DNA from: JAYPWI01 sp964629575
GTDB taxonomy: Bacteria; Actinomycetota; Acidimicrobiia; Acidimicrobiales; Poriferisodalaceae
Reading direction: 5' to 3'
Length of the DNA: 64,000 nt
Assembly (NCBI GenBank): GCA_964629575.1
Contig: CAZVUM010000016.1
Location: 9,881-73,880, forward strand
Position numbers and translations under genes: made by a program. This document shows positions 25,362-35,012 of the stretch, in pieces (the stretch's first letter is position 1; every line of letters starts with the position of its first letter). The notes beneath the pieces are model-generated. The model saw only the letters and a program-made list of their open reading frames with translations. It had not been told where the DNA came from and made no database searches.

Positions 25362-28300
25362 ATGATACACGCAAGGCAATCCGGTGGGCCCATCGAAGCG
25401 GTCGGACGGCTGGCGCGTCCACTACTGGCGACCGTCTTGCTCGCCGCCCTGATCGCGGTCGTAGTCCCACCGCTGACCGCAGACGCTGTTTCGCACGCAT
25501 CGATTCGCGCGTCCCTCACCAACAACTGGGTGGAGGGCCACGGCTTCGACGCGAGTGCTGACGTCAACGTCACCGTGGCAGGGGCGGGGCCCGACTGTGC
25601 CCTCGACCCGAACCCGCTCTCCACCACCGATGGCAGCGGATCGCTGTTCGTCGACCTCAACGCATTCGCCTGTGACCTCCAGGGAGGTACTTCGGTCAGC
25701 GTGAACGTCGGCGCCCTCACCCGCGACCTCACCATGATCTCGCCGCTCACGATCAACGTCGATGAGGCCACGGGCATCGCCAGCGGAGACCGACCTGTCG
25801 GCTTCGCGGTCCGCGCCAACGTCGGCGGACCCATCTGCGGAGGCGAGATCTTCGACAACGACCTCGCGTCGCCCACGTGGTCAGTCAACTTCTTCACCAC
25901 GCCAAACGCCGGCGGCGGCTGCCAGGAGCAGGGAGACTTCGGAGGCGTCGACTTCGCCCAGGTGTCGGTCACCGACGCCGATGCCACACCAGGCGACGAA
26001 GCCGTCGCCGAGCCCACGCCACCGCCCACAATCCAGGCGAGCATCACCAACGACTGGGTACAGGGAGGCGGGTTCGATCCCGGTGATACATCGGTGGACA
26101 TCATCGTGTGGGCCGATCCGACCGAGACACCAGGCACCGAGGTTCTCGCTTCCACTTCATTCCCCACCAACGGAGACGGAACGTTCTTCGCCGACGTCGC
26201 AGGACACGGTGTCGATCTCGCCGAACCGATGCGCGTCGCGGTCACGGGGCAGCCCTCGGGAACAGCCAAGACAGTCAATCTGATCGAACCGATCTCCATC
26301 ACGGTGGTCGACAGCCCAGCAGGTGCCTCGGGAGAGCTACCCGACGACCCACACGCGATCTTCGAAGTAAGTGTCGGTGGAGAGACGTGCGGCACGGGGA
26401 TCCAATTCACCGACAACAACGCCAGCGACCAAGACCCCGCTGTCGGGTCGTGGGAGGTCGACTTCTCCGGCGACTGCCCATCGGGTCTCGGCCCGAATGT
26501 CGGGGGCCACGCGGCGGCGATCGACGGCGAAGGCGACTCGTCGCTTGCCGAGCCGGTACCACCGCCTCGGATTCGCGCGTCGCTGGACAACGACTGGGTC
26601 GAGGGCGAGGGTTTCGCCCCGAACACTGACGTCAACATGACGGTGACCGGAGCCGGGCCCGACTGCGCGCTTCTCCCGAACCCGATCTCCACCACCGACG
26701 GAGGCGGATACATGTTCGTCGACCTCAACGTGTACAGCTGCGATCTCCAGGGCGGAACGATCATCAACGTCACCGTGGGACCCGACGTGCGCGATCTCAC
26801 CATGGCTTCGCCGCTCACCATCGGCGTCGACAACGGCACGGGCATCGCCAGCGGAGATCGCCCCGGCGGTGTCGAAGTCCGCGCCAACGTCGGCGGACCC
26901 GTCTGCGGAGGCGAGATCTTCGACAACGACCCGGCATCACCCACCTGGTCAGCTGACTTCTTCACCACGCCAAACGCCGGCGGCGGGTGCGCGGAACAAG
27001 GAGAGTTCGGCCCCGACGGCGCCGACTTCGCCCAGGTCTCCATCAGCGACAACGACGCAACCCCCGGGGACGAAACGGTCGCCGAATTCATTCCAGGTGA
27101 GCCGACCGCGTTCGACATCGGGCCGCTCCCCCTCACCGGCGCTGACGTCCTCCTCTCGGCGGCGCAGGGGGTGCTGTGGTTCATCGACCGAGATGCGCTG
27201 ACATCTCCGCCTCCCGTCGTACCCGTCGGAACGGACCCGGAGGCCACGGGGATTGCCGGCCTGGCCGGGGTTCCACTGCCCTGGCCAGGGAACTTCGATG
27301 TCCAGCTCATCGACCAGAACCGCCTGATCCTCACTCGGATCGACGCATCACAACTGTGGGAGCTCGACCTCCTCGCCGGGAATCTGTTCCTCGTCGCCGA
27401 CGACGAGATCCTCGGCGCACCGATCGGTGTAGCGGTCAAGCACGACGAACCCGGCGTGTACTTCGTCGCTGACGAGAACGGCAACATCATCGAGTACGAC
27501 ACCAACACTGCGACAGGCACCGTGCTACAAGCGCGGCCGGGTCCTGGTGCAGATGGGATCTGGTACCGCGACGGGGTCGTCTATTTCACCGAGAAGACGA
27601 ACCAGTTCTTCGCCCACGACCTCGCAACCGGGGTGTTGACGAGCGTGTCGGTTGGTGTCGCTGGCGTGTCGTTCGCATTCAACGGGTTCAGCTTCACGGC
27701 CGACGGAAACGTCCTGGCAGCATCGACATTCCAGGATCCCGTGCTGCGTGCCGGAGCAATCCACTTCGATCCGACCACCGGTGCGTTCCTCGGCGGGTAC
27801 ACCGGTACCGGCGGGTACAACGGCGGAGCCGGTCAGAACCTGTGCGCTCGCAACGTGGAGGATGTGTCCGTGTTGACGAGTGGCCTCGCCTACTGGGTCG
27901 ACTCGGACTTCGAGATGAACTTCTCCGACTTCGAGCCACGGCTGTGCAGCGCCGTCGTTCAGTCGAACGGAGCGCTCGATCAAACCGATGACTCCCACAC
28001 CTTCATCGGAGGGCCAGGTCTCGGCGACATCGTCGACATCGTGGTGCTCACCGATCCACCAGTGGAGGAGACCGTTCCCGCTGGCGGTTCCACGAATACA
28101 GGGACCGACCCAACGCCATCCGATCCGGTCGTGACCAGCGTCGAATCACCTCAGGGCGGCGGCGTGAGCATCACTGAAGCCTCCGCTGCAGGTGTTCTCG
28201 AAGGTGGCTACGAGCTCGACGGTCAGAGCGTCGACATCACCGCACCTCCGGCCACGAACGAGGACCCGCTCGTTCTCGTGTTCACGATTGCCACCGCCAC

Positions 28301-29003
28301 ACCGGTCGAAGACATCGTCGTGTTGCGAAACGGTGAAGCGCTCACTGATTGTCCGGGAGCGGTCGACGTGCCCGAAGGCATCGTTGGCTGCGTCTCGGGC
28401 CGCGACACCACCGTCCCAGACGGCGACGCCCAGATCACCGTGATCACGACCGACGCGTCAATCTGGCAGTTCGCCGTTCCCGCCTGCACCATCGAGGGAA
28501 CGTCGGGTCCGGACATCTTGTTCGGCACCGACGGCGACGACGTGATCTGCGGCTTCGGCGGCGACGACACCATCCACGGTCGGGGTGGAAACGACCTCAT
28601 CATCGCAGGGGACGGCAACGACACTGCCCACGGCGGGCGAGGCGCCGATGTCTTCTTTGGCGGCGACGGCAGCGACGAGTTCGACGGCGGGCGAGGCCCG
28701 GATGTCGCCCACGGCGGAGCGGGCAACGATGACCTCGAAGGCGGACGCGGCACCGACCAACTCTTCGGAGAAGAAGGCAACGACGAACTCGAAGGCGGAC
28801 GCGGCGCCGACCTCCTCGTCGGCGGCTCCGGAAACGACGAACTCGAAGGCGGTCGCGGCACCGACGAGCTTCGAGGCGGGATCGGCGACGACGAACTCGA
28901 AGGTGGGAGAGGCGGCGACATCGTCGATGGCGGTCCGGACAGCGACGAATGTTCACCCGGGTCAGGCACAGACACGGTCCTGAACTGCGAGGAGATCGAC
29001 TGA
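25362..29003 (+). CDS. Large secreted RTX calcium-binding protein with triple repeat
   Basis: 1213 residues from ATG 25362 (GGGAGGA site); upstream open frame is not protein-like. A signal peptide or anchor covers about 20-47. Three tandem domains (about 46-223, 223-400, 403-576) start with ASLTNNWVEGHGF, ASITNDWVQGGGF or ASLDNDWVEGEGF; the first and third also share GGEIFDND and FFTTPNAGGGC. Residues about 577-920 look like a beta-propeller. Residues about 1045-1213 are RTX nonapeptide repeats (GGDGNDTAHGGRGADVFFGG), which fold on calcium. Probably an extracellular adhesin or matrix protein; no protease or lipase motif seen. Confidence 0.88.
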   Translation: MIHARQSGGPIEAVGRLARPLLATVLLAALIAVVVPPLTADAVSHASIRASLTNNWVEGHGFDASADVNVTVAGAGPDCALDPNPLSTTDGSGSLFVDLNAFACDLQGGTSVSVNVGALTRDLTMISPLTINVDEATGIASGDRPVGFAVRANVGGPICGGEIFDNDLASPTWSVNFFTTPNAGGGCQEQGDFGGVDFAQVSVTDADATPGDEAVAEPTPPPTIQASITNDWVQGGGFDPGDTSVDIIVWADPTETPGTEVLASTSFPTNGDGTFFADVAGHGVDLAEPMRVAVTGQPSGTAKTVNLIEPISITVVDSPAGASGELPDDPHAIFEVSVGGETCGTGIQFTDNNASDQDPAVGSWEVDFSGDCPSGLGPNVGGHAAAIDGEGDSSLAEPVPPPRIRASLDNDWVEGEGFAPNTDVNMTVTGAGPDCALLPNPISTTDGGGYMFVDLNVYSCDLQGGTIINVTVGPDVRDLTMASPLTIGVDNGTGIASGDRPGGVEVRANVGGPVCGGEIFDNDPASPTWSADFFTTPNAGGGCAEQGEFGPDGADFAQVSISDNDATPGDETVAEFIPGEPTAFDIGPLPLTGADVLLSAAQGVLWFIDRDALTSPPPVVPVGTDPEATGIAGLAGVPLPWPGNFDVQLIDQNRLILTRIDASQLWELDLLAGNLFLVADDEILGAPIGVAVKHDEPGVYFVADENGNIIEYDTNTATGTVLQARPGPGADGIWYRDGVVYFTEKTNQFFAHDLATGVLTSVSVGVAGVSFAFNGFSFTADGNVLAASTFQDPVLRAGAIHFDPTTGAFLGGYTGTGGYNGGAGQNLCARNVEDVSVLTSGLAYWVDSDFEMNFSDFEPRLCSAVVQSNGALDQTDDSHTFIGGPGLGDIVDIVVLTDPPVEETVPAGGSTNTGTDPTPSDPVVTSVESPQGGGVSITEASAAGVLEGGYELDGQSVDITAPPATNEDPLVLVFTIATATPVEDIVVLRNGEALTDCPGAVDVPEGIVGCVSGRDTTVPDGDAQITVITTDASIWQFAVPACTIEGTSGPDILFGTDGDDVICGFGGDDTIHGRGGNDLIIAGDGNDTAHGGRGADVFFGGDGSDEFDGGRGPDVAHGGAGNDDLEGGRGTDQLFGEEGNDELEGGRGADLLVGGSGNDELEGGRGTDELRGGIGDDELEGGRGGDIVDGGPDSDECSPGSGTDTVLNCEEID

Positions 29004-29178
29004 CTCGCTGCTGCCTCGTCAGCGCTCCAGATCGTGCGGATCTCTCGCTGCTACGGCCTCATCAACGAATACCGGAACGCCGCATGACCAGCCACGACAC
29101 AATTTCGGGCACCCAGAGGGTGCGTCCGACGGAACCCGACGAGGGTGGACGTCCTCGCTCGCTAGCGCGCCCGCGGCA

Positions 29179-29874
29179 TCAGCCGGAACCTTGTTCCTCG
29201 CGCAGATACTCGATGACACCGTCGATCTGATCCGGGCTGAGGCTGCCCGCGAAGCTCGGCATCTCGTCTTTCCCCTCGGTGATCCGTTTGCGGATCCGGT
29301 TGTCGGAGAGGTCGGCGGCGTCCGAGCCCCGGCCGAGTTCGGGAGCATCGATACCTTCGAGGTTGGATCCGTGGCACGACGAGCAGGCCATCTGGAAAAG
29401 CTGTTCGCCGTCGAGGCCAGCGGCGCTGAGCGGGAACCGCCAGTCGGGGTTCGAAGCAGCGCCGTCTTCGAGGTTGCGGAGGTAGGCCACGACGGCGTCG
29501 ATCTGGGGGCGGGTGAGGGTGCCCCCGAACTCGGCGCTGTAGGCAGCCATCTGGGATCCCGGTACGCCCGCTGCTACGAGGTCGACGATCTGTTGGTCGC
29601 TGGTGGCCGAGAGGAACTCCTCGGATCCGATGGCCGGGCCTATCGAGCCGTTACCGGACTGCCCGTGGCAGGACAAACATGTCGACTGATAGATCTCCGC
29701 TCCGACCGCGCCGATTTGCAGCTGGCGCTCGGCCTGGGCGTCGTCTCGCCGGCTGGGCTCGATCAGGCGATACGCCGGAAACGCAAGCGCGAAGACCCAG
29801 AGCAAGACGACTCCCACGAGGCTCCACCTCGTGGTCGAGGCTTCGAGTTCGGGGTCGTCGCGCTCCAGCACCAT
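29179..29874 (-). CDS. qcrC: Membrane-anchored diheme cytochrome c
   Basis: 231 residues. One N-terminal membrane helix (about 18-38) and two cytochrome c domains with CLSCH and CSSCH heme motifs and downstream Met ligands. This is the layout of actinobacterial QcrC. It is the last gene of the minus-strand bc operon, 6 bp after the Rieske gene. Role: accept electrons from the Rieske protein and pass them to an oxidase or another outer cytochrome. Confidence 0.9.
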   Translation of the reverse strand: MVLERDDPELEASTTRWSLVGVVLLWVFALAFPAYRLIEPSRRDDAQAERQLQIGAVGAEIYQSTCLSCHGQSGNGSIGPAIGSEEFLSATSDQQIVDLVAAGVPGSQMAAYSAEFGGTLTRPQIDAVVAYLRNLEDGAASNPDWRFPLSAAGLDGEQLFQMACSSCHGSNLEGIDAPELGRGSDAADLSDNRIRKRITEGKDEMPSFAGSLSPDQIDGVIEYLREEQGSG

Positions 29875-29880
29875 GGTCGC

Positions 29881-30381
29881 TCAGGCCTCTCCGACGCAGG
29901 ACGGCCCGCGAACGGGCTCGTCGATGGTCTCGGTGCCGAGCGGTGGGCCTTCGATCACCGTGGAGGTGTCGACCACGATCACGTCGTCGACGATCTCGAC
30001 CGCGAATCGGTCCATCCCTCGGGGGCTGGGGCCGCTGCGGTGTTCTCCCGCCCGGTTGTAGATCGAGCCGTGGCACGGGCATTCGAACTGGCCGCTGCTC
30101 TCACACCAGGGCACCCGGCATCCGAGGTGAGGACACTTCCACCACAATGCGACGGGCTGTTCGTCGATCGTGGTGAGCCATGTCTGTGCCTCGCGCACCT
30201 CGACCGCGTCGGACGAGGGGACCAGGGAGGAGGCGATGGTTTTGAGTTTGCCGCCGAAGCCCTGTGTGTTGCGTGGCCGCAGCGTGTCCCACGAGGTCCA
30301 GATGCCGGCTGCGGCAGCCAGGCCGACACCGGTCTTCCAGGCCTTGGCAATCATCGCTCGGCGGGTGATCGATTCACTCAT
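29881..30381 (-). CDS. qcrA: Rieske iron-sulfur protein of the bc complex
   Basis: 166 residues from ATG 30381, which overlaps the cytochrome b stop (ATGA). A signal-anchor (about 12-30) follows SITRRAMI, loosely like a twin-arginine motif. [2Fe-2S] ligands: Cys83/His85 and Cys101/His104, with Cys88 and Cys103 placed for the disulfide of high-potential Rieske proteins. It is shorter than mycobacterial QcrA, which has three membrane helices; this is a single-anchor type closer to b6f/bc1 proteins. Confidence 0.88.
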   Translation of the reverse strand: MSESITRRAMIAKAWKTGVGLAAAAGIWTSWDTLRPRNTQGFGGKLKTIASSLVPSSDAVEVREAQTWLTTIDEQPVALWWKCPHLGCRVPWCESSGQFECPCHGSIYNRAGEHRSGPSPRGMDRFAVEIVDDVIVVDTSTVIEGPPLGTETIDEPVRGPSCVGEA

Positions 30382-31616
30382 AGCTCTCCGTGCCACTCGT
30401 CCCATGGCCAGACCCAGCGCCAGCCCGGCCCGCGGAACGCGAATCCGATCAGGGTGAGGATGATCCAGCCAATCAACAGCAGACTGAAGGTCCACACCGC
30501 CACCCGCCGCCGTTCGAGGGCCTTCTCGGGGTTGCGGTCGAGGTAGGGCACCGACAGCAACCCGAGGGCCAGCGTTGCGGGAACGAGGATCCCCGCCACC
30601 AGGGGATGGAGGTGGCTCAGCAGTTCCTGCAACCCGGCAAAGTACCAGGGCGCTTTTTCGGGGTTGGGGGTCTCGTTGGGGTTGGCGATGGCGCGCAGCG
30701 GCGCATCGAAGCTGAGGGCGAGGGCCAACACGATCAGCAGCGCGACCAGCGACGCGACGGCGTGACGAATGAGCAGGTGCGGCGAGGTCAGCACCTCGTC
30801 GTCGTCGAGGGGCACCTTGCGCTCGCCCACCCCCGGCACGCCCGGGACGATTCCGAGCACGCGGTGGCCGTCGAGGCTCACCGGTGCTGTCGGCGTCGGG
30901 CCGGCCCCGTCACTGAACATCCGGTCCTTTCGCCACCGCCAGAGATGGATCACCACGAGCGACACCATCACGGTGGGCAGAACCGCGACGTGGAGCACGT
31001 AGAAGCGGAGCAGCGTGGCGCCACCCACGACCGGGCCGCCCAACAGAACCTCCTGAACGGTGTCGCCGACGTAGGGCACGAAGCCGGCCATGCTCGCACC
31101 GACGGTGATCGCCCAGTATGCGAGCTGGTCCCAGGGAAGGAGGTAACCGGTGAACGACATGAGAAGCGTGGTCATCAGCAGCATCACACCGATGACCCAA
31201 TTGAACTCACGGGGTGGCTTGTAGGCGCCGCGGTAGAAGACCTTGGCCATGTGGATGCCGACCACGAGGACCATCAGGTGCGCCGACCATCGGTGGACGT
31301 TGCGGATGAACTGGCCGAACCCGACCGTCGTCTGAATGTCCTGGATGTTGCCGTAGGCGGTTGTCGGATGCGGAACGTAGAAGAACATCAGGTAGATGCC
31401 CGACACGATCAGCGAGAGCATCAGCGCGATCGCCACGACCCCCATGAACCAGGTCGCCTTGAGCTTGAGCTCTGAGCGGCGGACCTTGACCGGGTAGAGG
31501 TGGAGCAGGAAGCTCCCCCAGTGACGCGCAGCGCGCTCACGAGGGGTCGAGCCCGGCGGGGTGCGCCACACCGATCGGCCGATCGTCGTCTCCCGTACCC
31601 GTTCGCCGACCTTCAT
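30378..31616 (-). CDS. qcrB: Cytochrome b of the bc complex
   Basis: 412 residues from ATG 31616 (ATGA overlap with the flavoprotein stop). About eight membrane helices. VHRWSAHLMVLVVGIHM and a later RFYVLHVAVLP carry the paired His heme ligands; the Qo-site PEW-loop equivalent is PEKAPWYFAG. The membrane core oxidises quinol and passes electrons to the Rieske protein. A full-length fused cytochrome b rather than split b6/subunit IV. Confidence 0.9.
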   Translation of the reverse strand: MKVGERVRETTIGRSVWRTPPGSTPRERAARHWGSFLLHLYPVKVRRSELKLKATWFMGVVAIALMLSLIVSGIYLMFFYVPHPTTAYGNIQDIQTTVGFGQFIRNVHRWSAHLMVLVVGIHMAKVFYRGAYKPPREFNWVIGVMLLMTTLLMSFTGYLLPWDQLAYWAITVGASMAGFVPYVGDTVQEVLLGGPVVGGATLLRFYVLHVAVLPTVMVSLVVIHLWRWRKDRMFSDGAGPTPTAPVSLDGHRVLGIVPGVPGVGERKVPLDDDEVLTSPHLLIRHAVASLVALLIVLALALSFDAPLRAIANPNETPNPEKAPWYFAGLQELLSHLHPLVAGILVPATLALGLLSVPYLDRNPEKALERRRVAVWTFSLLLIGWIILTLIGFAFRGPGWRWVWPWDEWHGEL

Positions 31617-33412
31617 CGACTGACCCCGGGGATCGCGACGCCGACGCCTTCCCACACGCCCATCGACAGGGCATCTGGGGGGCACCGCTCGATGCAGAGC
31701 CCGCAACGGATACAGGCCGATTCGTCCAGGAGCAGTGCCGTGCCCTCACCGCCGCCAACCTCGACGGCGGGAACGAGAGAGATGAGATCGAGCGGGCAGA
31801 CGTCGGCGCAAAGTCCGCACAGCACGCAGGCAGACGGGTCGAGCAGAATGTTTGCGAAACACCGCAGACAGCGCGACGCCTCACACCGCGCCTGCTCGGG
31901 CGTGAGACCGAGCTCGATCTCACGGAGCCCGATCCGACGCTCGGACGGGATCATCGGAATGCTCACCCGGTTGTGGTCATCGTAGTCATCGCGGAGTCGG
32001 TGGAACTGCTCGAGTTCCACCATCCGGCCCTCCGGGCGGGCGGTCTCGGAATCACCCGAGAGCGACCGGTGGATTCCCTCCGCGGCCCGGCGTCCGTCGG
32101 CGATCGCGTCGATCAGGTTACGGGGGCCGTGGGCCGCGTCACCGCCGGCCCAGACTCCGGGGAGCGTCGTCGCCAGCGCGTCGTCGACACCGAGCGTGTG
32201 GCGCGGTGAGATCTCGAGCGCGGTGCCCTCGATGGCGTCGAGGTCGACGGCCTGACCGATCGCGAGGATGACCGTGTCGGCCCCGTGGACGAGCCGGTCG
32301 TCCTCGTCGAAGGTCGGAGCGAAGCGCCCGTCGGCGTCGAACACCGACCTGACACCCACCGTCTCCAGCCCCTTCACCGTGCCGTTCTCGACGACGATGC
32401 GGGCGGGTCCCCGGCGATGGGCAAAGCGGATACCTTCGTCGCGGGCGTCCTCCAGCTCCTGACGCGAGGCGGGCAGTTCCGTCTCGCTCTCGAGCGACAC
32501 GACCAGCACTTCGGTGGCGCCCGCCCGCATCGCCGTCCGGGCGACGTCAACCGCGTCACGCACACCTACATCGGCTCCCGACGTCGGAGCCGCGTCCGGG
32601 CCCGACCGGCCCTGTGCCTCGTCGTACGCGGCGGCACGGAGCGCGGTTCGGGCCGCATCGAGCGCGACGTTTCCTCCACCGATCACCACCACACGATCGC
32701 CGATGTCGACGTGGAACCCCTGGTTGATGTTGAGCAGGAACTCAACGGCGCGAAACACGCCGTCGGCGTCGTGGCCGGGGATGTCGAGATCGCGGCCCTT
32801 CGTTGCGCCGATGGCGAGGAACGTGGCGTCGAAGTCCGCTCCCAGCGCCTCGAGGGTGACATCTCGGCCCAGTCTGGTGCCCAGCTGGACCTCGACCCCG
32901 AGCCCTACGATCGAGGCGATCTCGGCATCGAGGAGCTCACGGTCGAGGCGGTACTCGGGGATACCGAGGCGCATCATGCCCCCGAGGACGGTGGACTCCT
33001 CGAAGATCGTCACCGAGTAGCCGAGCAGCCGCAGGTCATGGGCCGCGGCGAGACCGGCGGGGCCGCCGCCAACCACCGCGACGCGCTCGCCGCGTTGCAC
33101 GGCAGCCGGGGCATCGACTGCGTCCCACCGGGATGCCTCACCGGCCTCGGCGCCGAACTGTTCGGTGACAAAACGTTTGAGCGCACGAATCGCTATGGGC
33201 TCGTCGATCTGCCCTCGGCGGCACGCGTCTTCACACGGAGCGGCGCACACCCGCCCACACACCGACGCGAACGGGTTCGGCAGTCGAGCGGTGAGGTATG
33301 CCTGCTCGTCGAGGCCATCGGCAATCGCTGCAACGTAGGCGCCGGCGTTGGTGTGCACCGGACACGCCGCCAGACACGGGATGTTCTCATCGAAATACGA
33401 GAGTGGTTCCAT
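31613..33412 (-). CDS. FAD/NAD(P) oxidoreductase with C-terminal 2[4Fe-4S] ferredoxin domain
   Basis: 599 residues. The N-terminus has the Cys-rich GltD-type domain (CLAACPVHTN, CGRVCAAPCEDACRRG). Two Rossmann folds follow: VAVVGGGPAGLAAAHDL (FAD) and VVVIGGGNVALDAARTA (NAD(P)). The C-terminus has two ferredoxin motifs, CVLCGLCADVCP and CIRCGLCIERCP. Related to glutamate synthase small chain and NfnB-like subunits. Within this operon it probably feeds NAD(P)H or ferredoxin electrons towards the cytochrome b complex; that coupling is inference, and its bc partner is not the usual one. Confidence 0.85.
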   Translation of the reverse strand: MEPLSYFDENIPCLAACPVHTNAGAYVAAIADGLDEQAYLTARLPNPFASVCGRVCAAPCEDACRRGQIDEPIAIRALKRFVTEQFGAEAGEASRWDAVDAPAAVQRGERVAVVGGGPAGLAAAHDLRLLGYSVTIFEESTVLGGMMRLGIPEYRLDRELLDAEIASIVGLGVEVQLGTRLGRDVTLEALGADFDATFLAIGATKGRDLDIPGHDADGVFRAVEFLLNINQGFHVDIGDRVVVIGGGNVALDAARTALRAAAYDEAQGRSGPDAAPTSGADVGVRDAVDVARTAMRAGATEVLVVSLESETELPASRQELEDARDEGIRFAHRRGPARIVVENGTVKGLETVGVRSVFDADGRFAPTFDEDDRLVHGADTVILAIGQAVDLDAIEGTALEISPRHTLGVDDALATTLPGVWAGGDAAHGPRNLIDAIADGRRAAEGIHRSLSGDSETARPEGRMVELEQFHRLRDDYDDHNRVSIPMIPSERRIGLREIELGLTPEQARCEASRCLRCFANILLDPSACVLCGLCADVCPLDLISLVPAVEVGGGEGTALLLDESACIRCGLCIERCPPDALSMGVWEGVGVAIPGVSR

Positions 33413-33418
33413 GGCAGC

Positions 33419-33673
33419 TCAAACGATCCCGCGACGCTGCGCGACACGCAGCCCAACGAACCCAACCGCCACCGCGACCAACCAGATCACCACGCCGACG
33501 GTGTCCGCGACCCAGGAGGAGGCCTCCGACATCGTGGTCGTCTGCAGGACCTTCGACGGCAACCAGGCGGCGGCGACCCCGAAATAGACGAGGATCGCCG
33601 CCGCCTTGAGCGGTGCCGGCAGCCGGGCGAGGCGTGGCTCGGAGCCCGACCCGCTCGGCGCCGCGTCCGTCAT
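33419..33673 (-). CDS. Small two-helix membrane protein
   Basis: 84 residues from ATG 33673, overlapping the stop of the upstream lipoprotein gene (ATGA). Two hydrophobic helices (about 22-40 and 53-75). No family recognised. Translational coupling on one side and 6 bp spacing on the other make it a real member of the bc operon, perhaps an assembly or anchor subunit. Confidence 0.6.
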   Translation of the reverse strand: MTDAAPSGSGSEPRLARLPAPLKAAAILVYFGVAAAWLPSKVLQTTTMSEASSWVADTVGVVIWLVAVAVGFVGLRVAQRRGIV

Positions 33674-34545
33674 GAGAACGCCACCTCGATCCAACCCTGG
33701 TTGGCGCTCTGCACGTGACCCTCGTCCTCCCAGCCGTCGGGCCCGTTGTCGGCGTCCCAGTAGGCAACAGCGAGCCTAGCCGTCGAACCCATCGCGAACT
33801 GGGCGTCCTGGCTGTCGCCGGTGTCGAGGGGACGGCTCATCTCGAAGGTCCAGGTCCCCGCCTCGTCAGCCGTCGAAGCGGTGTGGGTCCACACGCCGAG
33901 CAGACTGTTCTCGCCCGTGTCAGTGTTGTCATCCTCACGCTCGGTCGGGATCGTCGCCCACTCGTCGTCGAAGTTGCAGGCGCTGTCGTTGCCCGGGTCG
34001 TGGTCGACGCCAGGCTCCGACACCGCACCACCGGTCTGCTCACCGGCTGCGCACTCGAGCTCCCAATGCCAGATGTCGACCATGCCGAAGCTCGTGTCAC
34101 GGTCATCGTCCTCGGCACCCATGTGCTCGGCCGCAGCGGAGTCGATCGCCCATTGGACAGCCGCGGCTCCCGAAAGGTGACCATCCTCGGGATCGAAGTT
34201 GTAGTCGTCGTCGACCTGGAAAAGTACATAGACATCGGTGCCGTCGTGGGCAACCTTGACCGTGGCGTCGTGTGACTCCACCGACTCATCAGAGATCGCC
34301 TCGAGGGTCATATCGAGACCCTCCACATCGGCCCAGTCGGCGGCATCACCGTCGACGGTGATCCCGTCAGCCGCGACCGCGGCAATGGTTCGAACCGGAC
34401 CCTCGTCCCCATCGCTGTCCGACGTCGATACCGTCGGCTCAGCGGTGTCCGTCGCGGAGTCGCCCGCTGTCGTCGAGTCGCCGCTCGAACAGGCTGCGGC
34501 GATGACCGCCAGAGCCGCGGCTACCGCGAAGAATTTCAACTTCAT
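33670..34545 (-). CDS. Ethylbenzene-dehydrogenase-type heme-binding lipoprotein
   Basis: 291 residues from ATG 34545. The signal peptide ends in VIAAACSSG, a lipobox. The mature domain starts DGITVDGDAADWADVEGLDM and contains HDGTDVYVLFQVDDDYNF, the pattern of the EB_dh/DOMON-like heme b domain found in gamma subunits of ethylbenzene, DMS and chlorate enzymes. Outside-facing electron carrier or sensor. It is the first gene of the six-gene bc operon, 80 bp downstream of a DevR-like box. No matching molybdoenzyme alpha subunit is next to it. Confidence 0.75.
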   Translation of the reverse strand: MKLKFFAVAAALAVIAAACSSGDSTTAGDSATDTAEPTVSTSDSDGDEGPVRTIAAVAADGITVDGDAADWADVEGLDMTLEAISDESVESHDATVKVAHDGTDVYVLFQVDDDYNFDPEDGHLSGAAAVQWAIDSAAAEHMGAEDDDRDTSFGMVDIWHWELECAAGEQTGGAVSEPGVDHDPGNDSACNFDDEWATIPTEREDDNTDTGENSLLGVWTHTASTADEAGTWTFEMSRPLDTGDSQDAQFAMGSTARLAVAYWDADNGPDGWEDEGHVQSANQGWIEVAFS

Positions 34546-34624
34546 GATCAGTAGTTCCTCTGTTGTCTCGGGCCCGACCGGGTCCCACCACCCGGACATT
34601 AGGGGGACGGGGGTAGGGGTATTA

Positions 34625-34638
34625 GGGTCCTAGGTCCC
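34625..34638. promoter_or_regulatory. DevR/DosR-like box upstream of bc operon
   Basis: GGGTCCTAGGTCCC, a 14-bp dyad 80 bp upstream of the start of the heme lipoprotein gene (34545, minus strand). It fits GGGNCC-N2-NGNCCC, also seen at 35285, 36320, 39160, 39813 and 58101. Same core length as the DosR box GGGACTWWAGTCCC. Confidence 0.6.
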
Positions 34639-35012
34639 GACTTCCTCGCCGCCGGCACAGGTGGCAGAGCCCGCCCGACCACCCGACCAAGGGGTGGCGT
34701 CGGTCGGTGGCCGTGGATGTCGTCGCCTGACATGCCACGCATCATCGGCGCCTGTGCGTACGTCGTGCTGCGGTGACCATCCACCGAACCCGTTCCGCAC
34801 TCGGGCCATCGAGTCCGCGCGCGGACTCGGCGATCTGGGGAGACCGAGGTCGATGTCCCCGCGACGCTCGACTCGAGAATACGGCTGCTCAGCGGCCTGA
34901 AATCCGAGAATGGCGCGCAGCGTCAAAGCATCATGGTTGCCGTCGAGATTCCCCGACATCGCCAGGTTCCCTACCAGACCGCAGACTTTGCCATCGCTAT
35001 GCAACAGGTCGC
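34639..35012. other. Region without recognised gene
   Basis: 374 bp between the bc operon promoter and the end of the dodecin gene. Open frames on both strands have skewed composition and no family resemblance. No RNA structure was recognised. Confidence 0.4.

Noticed and set aside
28495..29000. CRISPR-like tandem repeats
   Set aside because: The DNA repeats encode in-frame RTX nonapeptides and have no spacers.
34570..34586. Another DevR-like box (GGGCCCGACCGGGTCCC)
   Set aside because: The spacing between half-sites is three bases too long compared with the six consistent sites.
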